Origin: Apus apus
Lineage: Eukaryota > Chordata > Aves > Apodiformes > Apodidae
Length of the DNA stretch: 64,000 nucleotides
Direction of reading: 5' to 3'
Assembly: GCF_020740795.1 (NCBI RefSeq)
Contig: NC_067294.1
Coordinates: 3,844,001 to 3,908,000, forward strand
The notes under the pieces were generated by a model. The model made no database searches. It worked only from the letters and a program-made list of their open reading frames with translations, and was not told where the DNA came from. This document shows, one piece after another, positions 27,785 through 38,720 of the stretch. The position numbers and the translations under genes were made by a program. Position 1 is the first letter of the stretch. The number at the start of each line of letters is the position of its first letter.

Positions 27785-30700
27785 CTGCAATCTGACAACA
27801 TAAATGGTGTTATTTATTCTTGTTTGGTGCTGTAGTGTCTCAGGATATCCAAAGCAGGTAAATGTTGAACAAACCCATTTGGTATTCCACATGCCCATCT
27901 CCAAATCTCTGTTTCTGTTCATATATTTCAGAGAGGGCTTAAGGTGACTCTAAGACTACTAGACAGTGGCAAATCTTGGGAGATTTTCCAGGCTGAACAT
28001 GGCTACAAACTTTCATACCAATGTTTCATCCCAGCCAAGCAGAAAGTCTGAAGGCAAAATGAATTCTAATAACCTTTTCCACCTGAAAATGAAGGCTGCA
28101 TTGGCAGAGTTAGCTCTGGCATTAAATAGTGAGAGCTCTTCACTGCTGTATTTATGTTAACTGATTTTTGTGATGCAATTCCTAGTAAAATTCCAGTAAG
28201 AACAAAAGCCACTATAAAATAATGTTGCCATTTTACAAGATATGTTGTGAAATATCATAAAGTTTCCTTTGTCATGATCACTATACCCACTAGAAAGATA
28301 AGAAAGCTAAACCATACATCAAATATGCAGGGATTATCTTCCTACTGAACATTTAGTCTTTAGAATGTTCTGATATGGATAGACTTCTGCTCTGAGACAT
28401 CATTCAGGAGACCTTGTTTCTTATTCCAGATGACAGAGGAAACTGAGGATTAGGCTGAGAAGGCAAAAGTTAAATATTAAGCATACCTGCCTCAATCTCT
28501 TTTTTCAGTTTAAATGTAGTATTGTGTTTGATTATGCTTTAATGTGAACAGAAGTATTTTCAAATTTAAATGTATTTTTCTCTTTTGTCTTCTAGACACC
28601 TGAGGGCAAAACAGCTTTGCAAGGTGGGAAAAACTTGGTCCTGAAATCCACCTCCAACTTCTCTAGGTGACAAGTCACTTTATTTATTCATTGTTCTTAC
28701 TGTTCTTTTGCTTGAGTTGCTTTGTTTTATATACCTCTCTACCATAAACTCTGTTCAGCTTTTCCTCTGCCCAGGACCTGCCAGTATTTCAGTTCACTTT
28801 AATCTGGGATATTACAACTAATACACACTAGCAAATAGATTGCAGAACATGTTATAGGATCTTTCCAGGTCAATGGATGTTTTCTCTCACACTGAAATCA
28901 CTGACATTGGGGTTAAGTGCTTCAGAAGCATGAGAAGACAGGGGATTGCACCAAACGCAGTGTCTCCAAAGTGGCTGGTGCTACTTTGCCTGCTAAAAAG
29001 AAATACTTTCCCTGTTGTGTGACATACTTGCAGCACTTCTGGTTGCGACCATTTAGCAAATTCTTGCAAAGTTCCAGGTGCTGTTGCTATAAAAGATGGC
29101 TGTCTTATTTACAGAAGAAAACACGAGCAGAGATCAAATCAGAACTTGTAGTATTTTTAAAGAAGAGAAGTGGCAGTCTGTTGAAACATGGGCAAATGTC
29201 TCAGGACTTTGTATCAGCCAACAATCACTTCTCACATAGGTTAAACTAGTTGGTTTTTTTCTGCACAATTGCCCAGCAGAGCTAAGAAAGCTGAATCTGC
29301 AGTTCTGAGAATCACAGGAGGAAATAAAACTCCTGTCCATTAAAAGGATACAAAGGGTTGTTATATAAAGCTCTGTGCCACTGCATGTACCTTTTTAGTG
29401 GTATATTTAAAAAGCCAGTTAAATTACAAGAATTGAATTTTCCTAATCCAGTAGTGAAGGACTCAGTAAAGTACGGAAACACACTTTAAAATGTTTGTTA
29501 CTTTAAAGATCTTCTTTTCTGAGTGAATGTTTAAAATAAAATGAAGTCAATGGAATTGTGCCTCACAGGAAGAGAGGAAAAACCATCAATAAAAGTCCAC
29601 AGATTTTCAAGGCTCTACTACATAGGCTGCAGCCACTGCCTCAAGAACTGTGGAAGCAATCAAGAAGGTGAAAAAGTGAGTCTTGTTGCCATGTAAGTAT
29701 AACAGGGGGAAAGCAAAATCCTTTACACGACAACACTTAAGTGTTGTTGGTTCTGACCTTGACCTACTGGGTACACAGCTTCTGGTTACTGGTTGTGATG
29801 TGGGACAAGGTCAGTGTAGTTTACATAGGAGTGGCTGCCTTACTTCTCCAGGCATCCTTGGTTTGGTCTAGGGGGAAGTTAGCATGCTTCACTGACGTTG
29901 CCTGCAAGACTGGGGCTGAAGTCTGGCCTTGTCTGTTACCTGAGACTCCCAAAGTGCCCTATTAAGGCAACTATAACCTTCCTCTGCATGGGGAATGTGG
30001 CTGGAGCTGAGATCTGGCCCTTGATTCTTGTGTGTGTGCTGTGCTTCCTGCACCAGAAAGTTCTGCTTACACAACAAACCTGGACAGGCTATGACATGGA
30101 GAAGCTGGCAGGGCACGGTTGTAATTACAACTTCTGATCAAATAATAGCCAAAATCAACACTGTGGCAGTTTTTACAGCTGCAAGCATGATAAAAATGTT
30201 TTTAATCTCTTCAGTACTTCTTCTAACATGGAACAAAAGAGATTTTTACATCCAAAATACCAAAGAATTGAATCATCCAGTAGATAGAGATCTCTAATAC
30301 TATATTAGTGGATCAGAATTAGAGGTAATTATAGCACTGTCCTGAGACAAAAAACAGCCAACAAGGGTGTTTCAATTCTATTCATGGATGATAAACAGTG
30401 TAGAGGTAAAATGCTGGAGCTGCAGAGTGAGAGAGATTGCTATCAGGATTAAACAGGAAGCCTGTGTTTTACTGGATCAAGAGAGATTAGCCATGTTTTG
30501 AATATGGGATTATAAAGTAATTAAATAAATGAAGACACATCTCTGACATAAATGCTACAAATAAGAATGTAATTACTCTCTTTCTACACAATGTTTCTGT
30601 AATTTATCATTTAGGTCTTTGACTGGCAAGGTTATCAGCCTGCTTCCTAGTAAGGGAAGTCAACCGTACAAAGTCTCTGAAGGGCTGTGCCTGTTTTACT

Positions 30701-32509
30701 GTTCTAACAAGTGCTTTTCACAGGGATGAACTGACTGCTGCTTTAAATATATCCTTCAACTTCCACAAGTTTTGGGGAAAACAATGTTCTGCTGCTTTTT
30801 TTCCAGCAATTCCTGAGTTGAAGAAAAGTTCAACCAAGGATTAAGTTGGTCTGACCTCCAGTGGGATGAAGAAAGTAGGAACTGTGCAAAACTGGTAAGC
30901 ACTGATGAGTTCCTTGTGCATAGAAGTCCTCAAATATGTAGCAGATGAGTAGTGGTTTGTGTGTGATGGTGCTGAAAAGCAGCAATGTCTGGGGTGAAAC
31001 ACATGAGTCAAATGGAACTGTATGTAGTTCCATTTGTTCATGGAACTGAATGGCAATAATTTCTGTCAGCTCGTTGGGGAAACTCCCTAACCATGAGATT
31101 TAAGATGGTGCAAGATCTTTAATGTCTGTGCAGTGAAGGCAAATTTTGGTTGTTGAAAGCCTTAGAGAAAAGACCCACACAGAATGAACTGCACAGTGGT
31201 CTGTTAATCTAAGAAAGGAGAAAGCTTGTGTTCAGCCTGCCAGGTGGAAGTTCAATATAGGAGAGAGAGTGGAGCCAAGACATTTGGATATGGATTTACA
31301 TCCAAATCTGCAGGGCTCTTGCTTGGATTTCTTCTATTTGTTGCTTTTATTGGGTTATATTTTGCCCTCCTGCAGGCATGTAGCTTTCATTAGATTGTAT
31401 GTGCACCAAGGGGAGACTGCAATGTGTGGTACTTACGTGCCTATGTGCTTGTTCTCTGCTGTTAAAATTAATAAAACCTAATTGTTTTTTTTTCAGTCCC
31501 TGAGGCTTTTATTGTGGTGACATTCTATTTTAGGAACTGTATTTAAAATCAGATCTAGGAATAGAACTGTATACTGAGTTCAGTACTCAGACAAAGCAGT
31601 AAAAAATTAAGAGACATAACCCTTTTCTTTGTTACTAAAGAAATGCCTAATGTGGCTGGACAGAGTGGAACTAACCCTGCTTATGGTTTTCTTGGAGGGA
31701 AAATGCCGTATTTACAAGACACTTTAATTAACTGTATTTGAAAAATGTCATGGAACAATACTCATAGATGTATTTAAAATTATCAGAAAAATTATATGTC
31801 CTCAATTTTGGGCATCACATTAATTAGCAGGGGATGAGTTCTCTCTTCAGTGCAGGTGCAGAGAGTGAGACCCTCAATAAGAACCTCCCCTCCATATTTA
31901 AAAATTCATCGTGGATGGGAAACTTCCCTCCTTCCTATCATTTCAAATGCTCAGAAGTAAAAGGAGGAAGAGTGCTTTCCTCATTACATTTGGGGATAGA
32001 TACAACAAAAAACACCCAAATCTTGGTGTTGGAAATCACCCAGCCCTTTCTCCCACCTCCTCAGTTGACAATGGAGATCCTTCTCCTCTCTTGCTGGAGA
32101 AGGTCTCCTCCTTTCACCCAAGTTTCTACACCAGTATGAAGCTCCCTCCCCTCATCTACCATTTTCCCCATTTTAAAAAATGGAAGATGGCTTTTCCCTA
32201 CACCTTTCTGAAGGCTTGGGCAGTTTACCTGCTGTGGGAAGAGGAAGCTCTTCACAGTGTGGGTTGTGTTCACCAAGGGAGGAAAGTTCCTTGTCAGAAG
32301 ACATTAGGAAACCTGGAATTACTTCCATGCATTTGAAACGTTATAACTTCTGTAAACTGTGAAACCATTGCTCAATCCAGTCATATCCTACCTAGGGCTT
32401 ATAAAAGCTGGTGTTTGTTGGGTTATTTCTGTTTTTAAAGCCAGTTTTATGGCTCTGTAACCTTCAGACTTCTGCAATAGTGAAGACTTATTTACCTGTG
32501 CTTAGCACC
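27785..32509. other. immediate upstream region of SPOCK1, no gene recognised
   Basis: Runs from the octamer pair to the CR1 copy at the promoter edge. It holds an exon-like segment at 28596-28666 and overlapping open frames at 31834-32336 (101 and 141 codons), neither with a recognisable domain. Distal enhancer or upstream non-coding RNA sequence is possible, but nothing in the sequence proves it. Confidence 0.6.
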
Positions 32510-33033
32510 GGTACACATGCACCTCAAATCCTGTGTTCAGTTTTGGGCCCCTCACAACAAGAAGGACATTGAGGGGCTGGAGCGTGTCCAGAGAAGGGCA
32601 ATGGAGCTGGGGTGGGGTCTGGAGCACACGTCTGAGGAGGAGCAGCTGGGGGAGCTGGGGGTGTTCAGCCTGGAGACAAGGAGACCCAGGGGAGACCTCA
32701 CTCTCTGCAACTGCCTGAGAGGAGGTTGGGGTGAGGGGGGGTCTCTTCTCTCAAGCAACAAGTGACAGAACAAGAGGAAATGGCCCCGAGTTGTGACAGG
32801 GGAGGTTTAGACTGGAGAACAGGAAGAATTTCTTCCCCAAAAGGGTTGTCAGGACCTGACAGAGGCTGCCTAGGGCAGGGGTGGAGTCCCCACCCCTGGG
32901 GGGATCTAAAAGGCCATGTAGACATGGTGCTGAGCGACACGGCTTGGTGGCGGCCTCGGCAGTGCCGGGTTAACAGCTGGGCTTGACTCTCTTGACGGCC
33001 TTTTCCAACCCAAGCCACCCTATGATTCCGTGG
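32510..33033 (+). mobile_element. CR1 LINE, 5'-truncated, + strand, decayed
   Basis: The 5' part reads as the end of CR1 ORF2: a CVQFWAP-like motif is recognisable near 32532 (TGTGTTCAGTTTTGGGCCCC), followed by ERVQRRA-like codons and a [13 protein letters not shown]-like run, with frameshifts. The rest is CR1 3' UTR, including GGCAGTGCCGGGTTAAC near 32957 and CCTTTTCCAACCCAAG near 32999, ending in TATGATTCCG, a degenerate copy of the terminal octamer. It is a CR1 copy by established family features; the subfamily resembles the F/X group but I cannot fix it. The left boundary is approximate. It lies immediately upstream of the SPOCK1 CpG island. Confidence 0.88.
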
Positions 33034-33144
33034 CTTCGTTGCCGACGTCCCTGAGGAGCCCAGCCCAGCCCAGCCCTCCCTCCCGCCGTTGGGCGCACGA
33101 GCGGCGGCCGTTGGGCCGGCCTCCCCCGGCCGCGCCCTTCCCCT

Positions 33145-33152
33145 GGGGCGGG
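33145..33152 (+). promoter_or_regulatory. GC box (Sp/KLF-type)
   Basis: GGGGCGGG followed by C, inside the CpG island and about 560 bp upstream of the SPOCK1 ATG. Such matches are common by chance in islands, so function is only inferred from position. Confidence 0.35.
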
Positions 33153-33179
33153 CGCCGCTCCCGCCGCCGCCGCCGCTCG

Positions 33180-33368
33180 GCCGGCAGAGGGCGCCAGAGC
33201 TCGGCCCCGGCCGGCGCCCGCCCCGCTGCCGCGCGCGCCCCCGCCACACGCAGCCGGAGCCGCTGCCGGCGCCGACTCGGGGCTCCGCGTCCGAGCCGTG
33301 GCAGCCGCTCAGAGGAGAGGAGGAGGAGGAGGAGGCGGCGCGCACGGTTCTGGGAGCCCCGGCTGGAG
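33180..33368 (+). other. SPOCK1: probable SPOCK1 untranslated exon 1 (5' limit unknown)
   Basis: A GC-rich segment ending in a good donor, CTGGAG|GTAGGG, with GT at 33369-33370. It contains no ATG, as expected for a leader exon, and includes a (GAG)n tract at 33312-33335. Pairing with the acceptor before 33713 gives a 344-bp intron. The start coordinate is only a guess, because no TATA box or initiator fixes the transcription start. Alternatively transcription may start within 33370-33712, making the coding exon the first exon. Transcript 5' ends would settle this. Confidence 0.45.
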
Positions 33369-33712
33369 GTAGGGGCTTCTCTGCCCTGGCATCCAAACTT
33401 CTCGTGGCCGGCGCTGGCTGCTCCCGGGGAAGCTTTATCTGGGGTTCCGTAACGCTGCGTTGTGCCCCGGCTCCTGTCTCATGTCCGGCCCCAGGTGACC
33501 TGTTTTACCGTGATTGCTGCCGCTGTTCCCTCCCCTCCATGCTGGGCGGGCAGGGGGGGGTTCCAGCGGACTGGGAAGCTCCGCGCCCAGAAGTTGGTTA
33601 GGGGAGCCAGGAGAAACGAGCCCCAGCGCGGGTCCCCTCCAACTTCCTCTCCTGGGAAAGCTGCCCCCGCGCCTCCGCTCCCCTCCGCTGCCCTCCTCTC
33701 CTCTCCTTGCAG
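33369..33712 (+). other. SPOCK1: probable short intron in the SPOCK1 5' leader
   Basis: Bounded by GTAGGG at 33369 and by a pyrimidine-rich tract (about 33690-33709) ending CTTGCAG at 33712. If retained, it would place two short upstream ORFs before the real start: ATG at 33481 (5 codons, stop TGA) and ATG at 33539 (20 codons, stop TAG at 33599-33601). It also holds a GGGCGGG box at 33544-33550 and an adjacent run of eight G (33553-33560). Confidence 0.45.
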
Positions 33713-33880
33713 ATGTCGGGGGTTCTGGTAATCGCTGCCTGGTGCTTCCTGCAAGTGGAGAGCCGGCATCCTGAAATCATCACGACTAACAGCAATCATG
33801 GCAATTTCCTGGACAACGACAAATGGCTGAGCACCGTTTCGCAATATGATAAAGACAAATACTGGAACAAATTCCGGGAT
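33713..33880 (+). CDS. SPOCK1: SPOCK1 (testican-1), first coding exon, partial CDS
   Basis: First 56 codons of testican-1, a secreted calcium-binding proteoglycan of the SPARC/testican family made largely in neural tissue. Seen: ATG at 33713, a hydrophobic signal segment (residues 2-14, VLVIAAWCFL core) with a likely cleavage after VES (residue 17), a short variable linker (18-28), then the family-diagnostic block HGNFLDNDKWLSTVSQYD (29-46) and KDKYWNKFRD (47-56). The AWCFLQVESRH and NFLDND..WLSTVSQYD strings match mammalian SPOCK1 as I know it and not SPOCK3, whose equivalent segment has an insertion near the W-N-K-F-R. The exon ends after Asp56 in phase 0 at a textbook donor, GAT|GTAAGT (33881). 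A CAG acceptor preceded by a long pyrimidine tract lies immediately before the ATG. The Kazal, EF-hand, thyroglobulin and acidic C-terminal parts are encoded by later exons outside the window. The linker is Thr/Asn-rich, where the mammalian one is Ala/Gly-rich. Confidence 0.93.
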
Positions 33881-34511
33881 GTAAGTACTTCTTAATTTAC
33901 TGCTTGCTTCTTGTTTCATTTGACAGTCACATCCTTTCCATGGGTGGCTGCTGGCTTTTCAGTATGAGTAGATGAGAGGTGCAGCTTGGGTTGCTGCTTG
34001 TATGAAGGGTGTTCAGAGCTGTTTGAAAGCTGGGCAAGCAGTCCTGGCATTCTTGGTTGCCCCTTCGGTCAGGGCAGCTTGGCCTTGGTGTCAGCCTGGC
34101 TGAATGGGTCATCTTCAGTTTTCCCTTGGGGAGGAACTTGGAGCAAAGTTTCTGGGTTTGCTGCCTAACAAGCTAGTTAGCTGTAAAATGATGGAACGGT
34201 GTGTGTCTAAGAAGGGAATATTTACCAGTTCATGCCACAAGGTGGTAAAGAGTGAAGCTTTTTTCGCCTGCAGATTTGGTGGAAAACATTTTATTGTCAG
34301 TTCTGCTTATGGAGATCTTTGACTCTGGTATAAGGGTTGGAACAAGTAATGCTTTAACTCAATGTTTTTTTCAGTTTGGAAAGCAGGGGTAACTTCAATA
34401 TGTGTTATGACACGTCTCTGTACAAAAACAAACAATTAAGCTTAAAATTAATTCTTCAGTTCCCCTAGTTTGACTCTAATTGCATGTCAATGACAGGAGA
34501 AAGGGAAATGC

Positions 34512-34530
34512 AACGTTTATGGTAAACGTT
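34512..34530. repeat. short perfect inverted repeat
   Basis: Arms AACGTTTA and TAAACGTT separated by TGG, about 630 bp into the SPOCK1 intron. Each arm carries an AACGTT hexamer, itself a palindrome. Confidence 0.9.
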
Positions 34531-37500
34531 ATCTTCAATGAGCTCCTTTTGCTTCTGTTGTCTATGAGCTGACAAGCTTCCTTGAAGTGCACATAGAAAA
34601 CCTGGCTTCAGCCTGCCCAAGGCTGGGTGAGGGAAATGTTACTGTTAATGTTGATCGTGAGCACATTGAGGTTAAGTGTTCCTTACTGTGGAGGATTTGT
34701 GAGCTGTGGCTGCAGTGTGACTCCAGGAAAGGGAAGAGCAGAGCTGGCTATCAGTTCTGCTAGTACTATTCTGTAAGACTGTTTTTGTTTAGGAATCCCT
34801 GGTGCTTCATGAGATACTAACAAGCTAAACTTTGATACTATGTGTCTGTCTCTGTGGTCTTAACACTGTATCTTACTTTGCAAAGAGGAAGCCGAAGTAT
34901 TGCAGTGAAATGTGAGGTCTGCCTGGCTTATTCTCTCTTTGTGTTTCTGTGGTTGTAGTCATCTCTGTGTCTGAGAGATCGTGGTGCTCTGAATCTCAAT
35001 ATAACAAAGCATGGCCTTAACAATGGTATCAAATGATATGTCAGAATGTGTATTTTCGTACAGCCTCTGTGATGACATCCACCTACTGGGACTGATGAAC
35101 TTCTCATATGATTGGTGCCCAGAAAAGCCTATGCTTGCCCTGTAACTACTATTTTAACGAGGGGCTGCTACAGTTAATATGGATTCGCAGGTTTTTACCA
35201 GGCTCTGAGGCAATCATTGTTAATATCTGGTTTAGCCTCCTGAGGAACACAGCTCAAGGATTTTGCTTGTTAATTTCTACATCCAGCTTGATGTGAGAAT
35301 TTGGCATTGTTTGAAAATGGTAAATTGTCAATCCTTCATTCAAATTAATGCAAAACCACTTTTGGCTAGGGACAGAATTATAGCAAGGGACATCTTTCAA
35401 CAGTCTCCTTCCAAACTGCAACCTTGCATTAACTGAACTTGAAGGTGAATGTCCTTACCTCATTTTATACTGTTTGTGGGGGGGTTTTTTATGCCTGTAG
35501 TGCTTACAACTTTTATTCTTATGCCCTTTCCCCAGTCCCACAAGTACAATTGTCAGAGAAATTATTCTTCTTCCTGTGGAAGAGGTTTGTGAAGATTGCT
35601 TCTTTCATGTTTTAAGGTTTCACATGTGAAAATGCTTTCTTAGACTTTCTGAAAATGCTAACAGAAACTGTAAAGCCTCAAAACTCTCTTCCCCAGGTAG
35701 AATAATTTTATGGGAAAAACCTCCTAACCAACACTCTGCCAAGCAAAAGCAAATAGTATAAAGTTCATGTAAAGTTTATGTGTCTTTCTACCAAGCTGTC
35801 AAAATGGTTCTATTTAATTACTTCAGAACTAGCATGTTACAAATGTCTATGATTATCCTTAAAACATTTTATGTGGCTTATTAACAGAGACTACTAATCA
35901 CCTCATACCAAGTGTTTTACAAAAAAAGAATATATAAAAAGCTTGTGTATGTAGTTAAGCTCTTAAGAGCTTGTCTTCAACCAAAGTGAGTACTGCCTCA
36001 TCATCTTCTGGGAGAGGTCTTGTGTCCACAGATGAAGACACACATAGGTGGAGTTGCTGCCAGTGCAGTAGATATAGTACCTACAGGATGCTGCCTGCAT
36101 GCATAGATGGCATTGGAGGAAACCTGGTCCTTCATGGCTGTGTTGTCGGGGATAGATTGTTACAACATCTGTGAAAAAAAAATACCTGGTGAGATGCAGC
36201 ATAACAGTAATAACTGCTGTGTATGGGGTAGATTAGCATGTCATTCAGAATTGTTGAACTGTAGGGAAACAATCTTCACATCTTCCCTTTGTTTCCAACT
36301 GTAACTAAACATCCACAATTACTTAGATGAGATTTTTGATGTGGGCTTTGCTCAGAAGGCTGGAGTATAGGAGTGGTGTTTCAGTTAGTACCTTCTTGAG
36401 TCTTAGATTGTAATATTACAGAGCAGAAGGCCTAGTTCATGCTCTGTAAATCAGCAGAACCTATACTGCAATAATTATCATAATTACTTATAGTAGCTTT
36501 CTGAATTTTATGTCATGTTACATAAATAAATTTGCTCAAATATTTACATAACTCTGTGTTTATGTGCAGTAGGAGACACACTGCACATACGGAGCTGAGG
36601 TTGGATTGCTCTGGATGTGGCCTCTTTAAACTGTACGTGCATGCAACACAAACATCTGTGCAGACAGATGTGCATATCAATCTGTCATAATGTAGTACGG
36701 GCTGTTTTTTTAAAAAGGATTATTTATAATTTAATATAAAATTTTAAATTGGGCTTCTTTCAACTTTTTCAGTTATTCTTTTCAAAATCATTAGGTTGGT
36801 CAGTGTGTTGAGCTATGGTTCAATATGGCTTGATTTGAGAAGACAGCTATTGATTGTTTTTTTTATTAGTATTACACATATTTCTTTTGGGCAAAGACAG
36901 CTTGGTAGTTACATTTAATGGCCCAGTAGACATCACTCTTCTGTGAAAAGAGACCACAGAAGTATATCTCATTTGAAATCTTATGTTACATCCACATAAT
37001 CCAGCTAAATTTGTAAGTCTGACTGAATTTAATTGTGTGAAATGATTACCTGTCAACATTTTCAAAAGGCCTCAAAGGAGCTGGTTAAAACAATACTTCA
37101 TAACACAATATTTTGCATTAAGTGATCACATACTGTAAAACAGTCAAGTGGTACATTTTTATAAGTAAGCACAGCCTATAAATGAATAATAAGACCAATA
37201 TAACTGATCTGTTGTGAAGCACATGTTGTGTATTGCCCAACTCTCCAGTATCAATAATGGTGGAATGTCTGATGCATTAATAACCTGTCTTTATGATCTG
37301 AACTTGATATTCCTGTCTTCCACTCCTTTTTCCTTGTCTGCAATTGGCTTTCTGTATGACCAATGACAAAATCTTGGCTCTGTCTTGAGTCCCACTTTAT
37401 AGCTGGAGATAACAGTATTTCTTTTTCCTCCTAACTGTGTGTTGAAGCTGAAAAAAAGAAAGAGCTCAGAATCTTTAGTAATATGGAGTTTCTTATTCAC

Positions 37501-38604
37501 CTAATCTATATATTGAATGTGGCTTGATACATACTTAAGTAACTGACTAGGTCTAGTTTAGTAGGTATTTAAAACATAAAAACTAAATCAATATAATTAT
37601 TTCTAGAAAAAGAATAAAGTAAGCAAGCTGGAGTCTGTGGGAAGGAGCTGCAGCTATTTCATTTGTACAGTTTTGAAGCTTGGAAAAGCAGGCATCTGGG
37701 ATAGGAGACTCAAATTAGACCTTTTGATATTATGAAAACAACTATGAAGGCCTTGCTCGTTCAATCAAATCCATAGATAGCTTGTGGCTTAAGAGAAGCT
37801 TGAGCCTGAGTTCAACACCTGAGTGTGAAGTGAATTCTTATGAGTCTTAGAAAGCATTTGTTATGTGACTCGCCATACATGTTGTAACACATCACACTGC
37901 AGCATCTCGTTGTGTTCACAGAAGCTTGGCACAGAAGAGTAAGTGTCCTCTTAGTGTTAGGCCTGTCTTTAATCAAAATTGTATGAACAGACTAATTCTA
38001 TTACTTCTTGGAGTTATCTCTATTACATTATTAATGTTTATATATAAAAAGGTAGTAAGTTCAGCTAGCTATGGATTAAACTGCAAAAAGGACGAAAAAA
38101 GTTAAATGAACTTAGAAGATCTAGTATAAAACACACAAGGAATTTCTAGGAAGTTGAAAGCTAAGAATCTTGCCATGAACTCTGGTTTCAGTGCATGTTT
38201 TTGCATGGCAGGCTGCCAGACCACGTTCTGAGCATTAACTAAGCTATTTCTCTAAATTTCATTGCTTACAGAGTTTCAGTTCAGGCTATCATGTTAAAAC
38301 CCCCATGCACAAGATGCCTGGAGATGTTTTGAGGCTGTGCAAGCCTAAGAGGCAAGGCATGAAATGTCGTCATTTGAGTGTATACATTTCTCAGACATGT
38401 TGTGGGTAAATAGTTACATACAACTATCAGGAGTACGAATAGTTATATGATATTAGATATTAGATTCCCCAGGTTGGTCATAGACTGCCATACTGGATAA
38501 AATCCACTGAAGGGATTATTTTGTCAGTTATTCATGCACATCACCTTTCTGAGCCTATGAGCTCCTCCTCACACCTTATCAGAAGCACAGTGTTAGGTGA
38601 TAAA

Positions 38605-38720
38605 GCAAATACAGGGCTAGGAACTGGGGCACCTGTATTGTTCCAGCTTTGCCACTGAAGAACTGTTGGAATTTGGGCTGGCCCTTCACACTTCTGCACT
38701 GCTTTTCTCCTTGTTGCACT
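38605..38720 (+). repeat. possible ancient MIR-type SINE fragment
   Basis: The stretch contains, in order, CACCTGTATTGTTCCAG, CTTTGCCACTGAAGAACTG, GGAATTTGGGC and TTCTGCACTGCTTTTCTCC. These follow the layout of the MIR core (CCTGGGTT..., CTCTGCCACT..., ACCTTGGGCAAG..., CTGTGCCTCAGTTTCC) with heavy divergence. MIR-like remnants are present but few in bird genomes. The similarity is by eye. Confidence 0.4.

Larger units (their letters stand above)
33034..33720 (+). promoter_or_regulatory. SPOCK1: CpG-island promoter of SPOCK1
   Basis: Abrupt change from AT-rich flanks to very GC- and CpG-rich sequence, densest at about 33080-33340. It has (CCG)n at 33161-33176, GC boxes at 33145-33152 (GGGGCGGG) and 33544-33550, and no recognisable TATA box. 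It directly precedes the SPOCK1 start codon, so it is the gene's TATA-less promoter by position. The upstream edge coincides with the 3' end of a CR1 element; GC-richness continues into that element's 3' part. Confidence 0.85.

Noticed and set aside
31834..32336. Overlapping 101- and 141-codon frames upstream of SPOCK1
   Set aside because: Different frames of the same sequence, no domain, no conserved-looking composition. Lengths are compatible with chance in a 64-kb window.
32698..33396. 232-codon minus-strand open frame
   Set aside because: It spans half of a + strand CR1 and the GC-rich SPOCK1 promoter. Pro/Arg/Gly/Ser-rich composition reflects stop-poor GC-rich DNA, not a protein family.
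33030..33601. 140- and 170-codon + strand open frames in the CpG island
   Set aside because: Low-complexity Arg/Pro/Ala translations of the promoter island, crossing the predicted donor site, without ATG support or domain.
33479..33919. 146-codon minus-strand open frame
   Set aside because: Antisense shadow of the SPOCK1 coding exon and its GC-rich leader.
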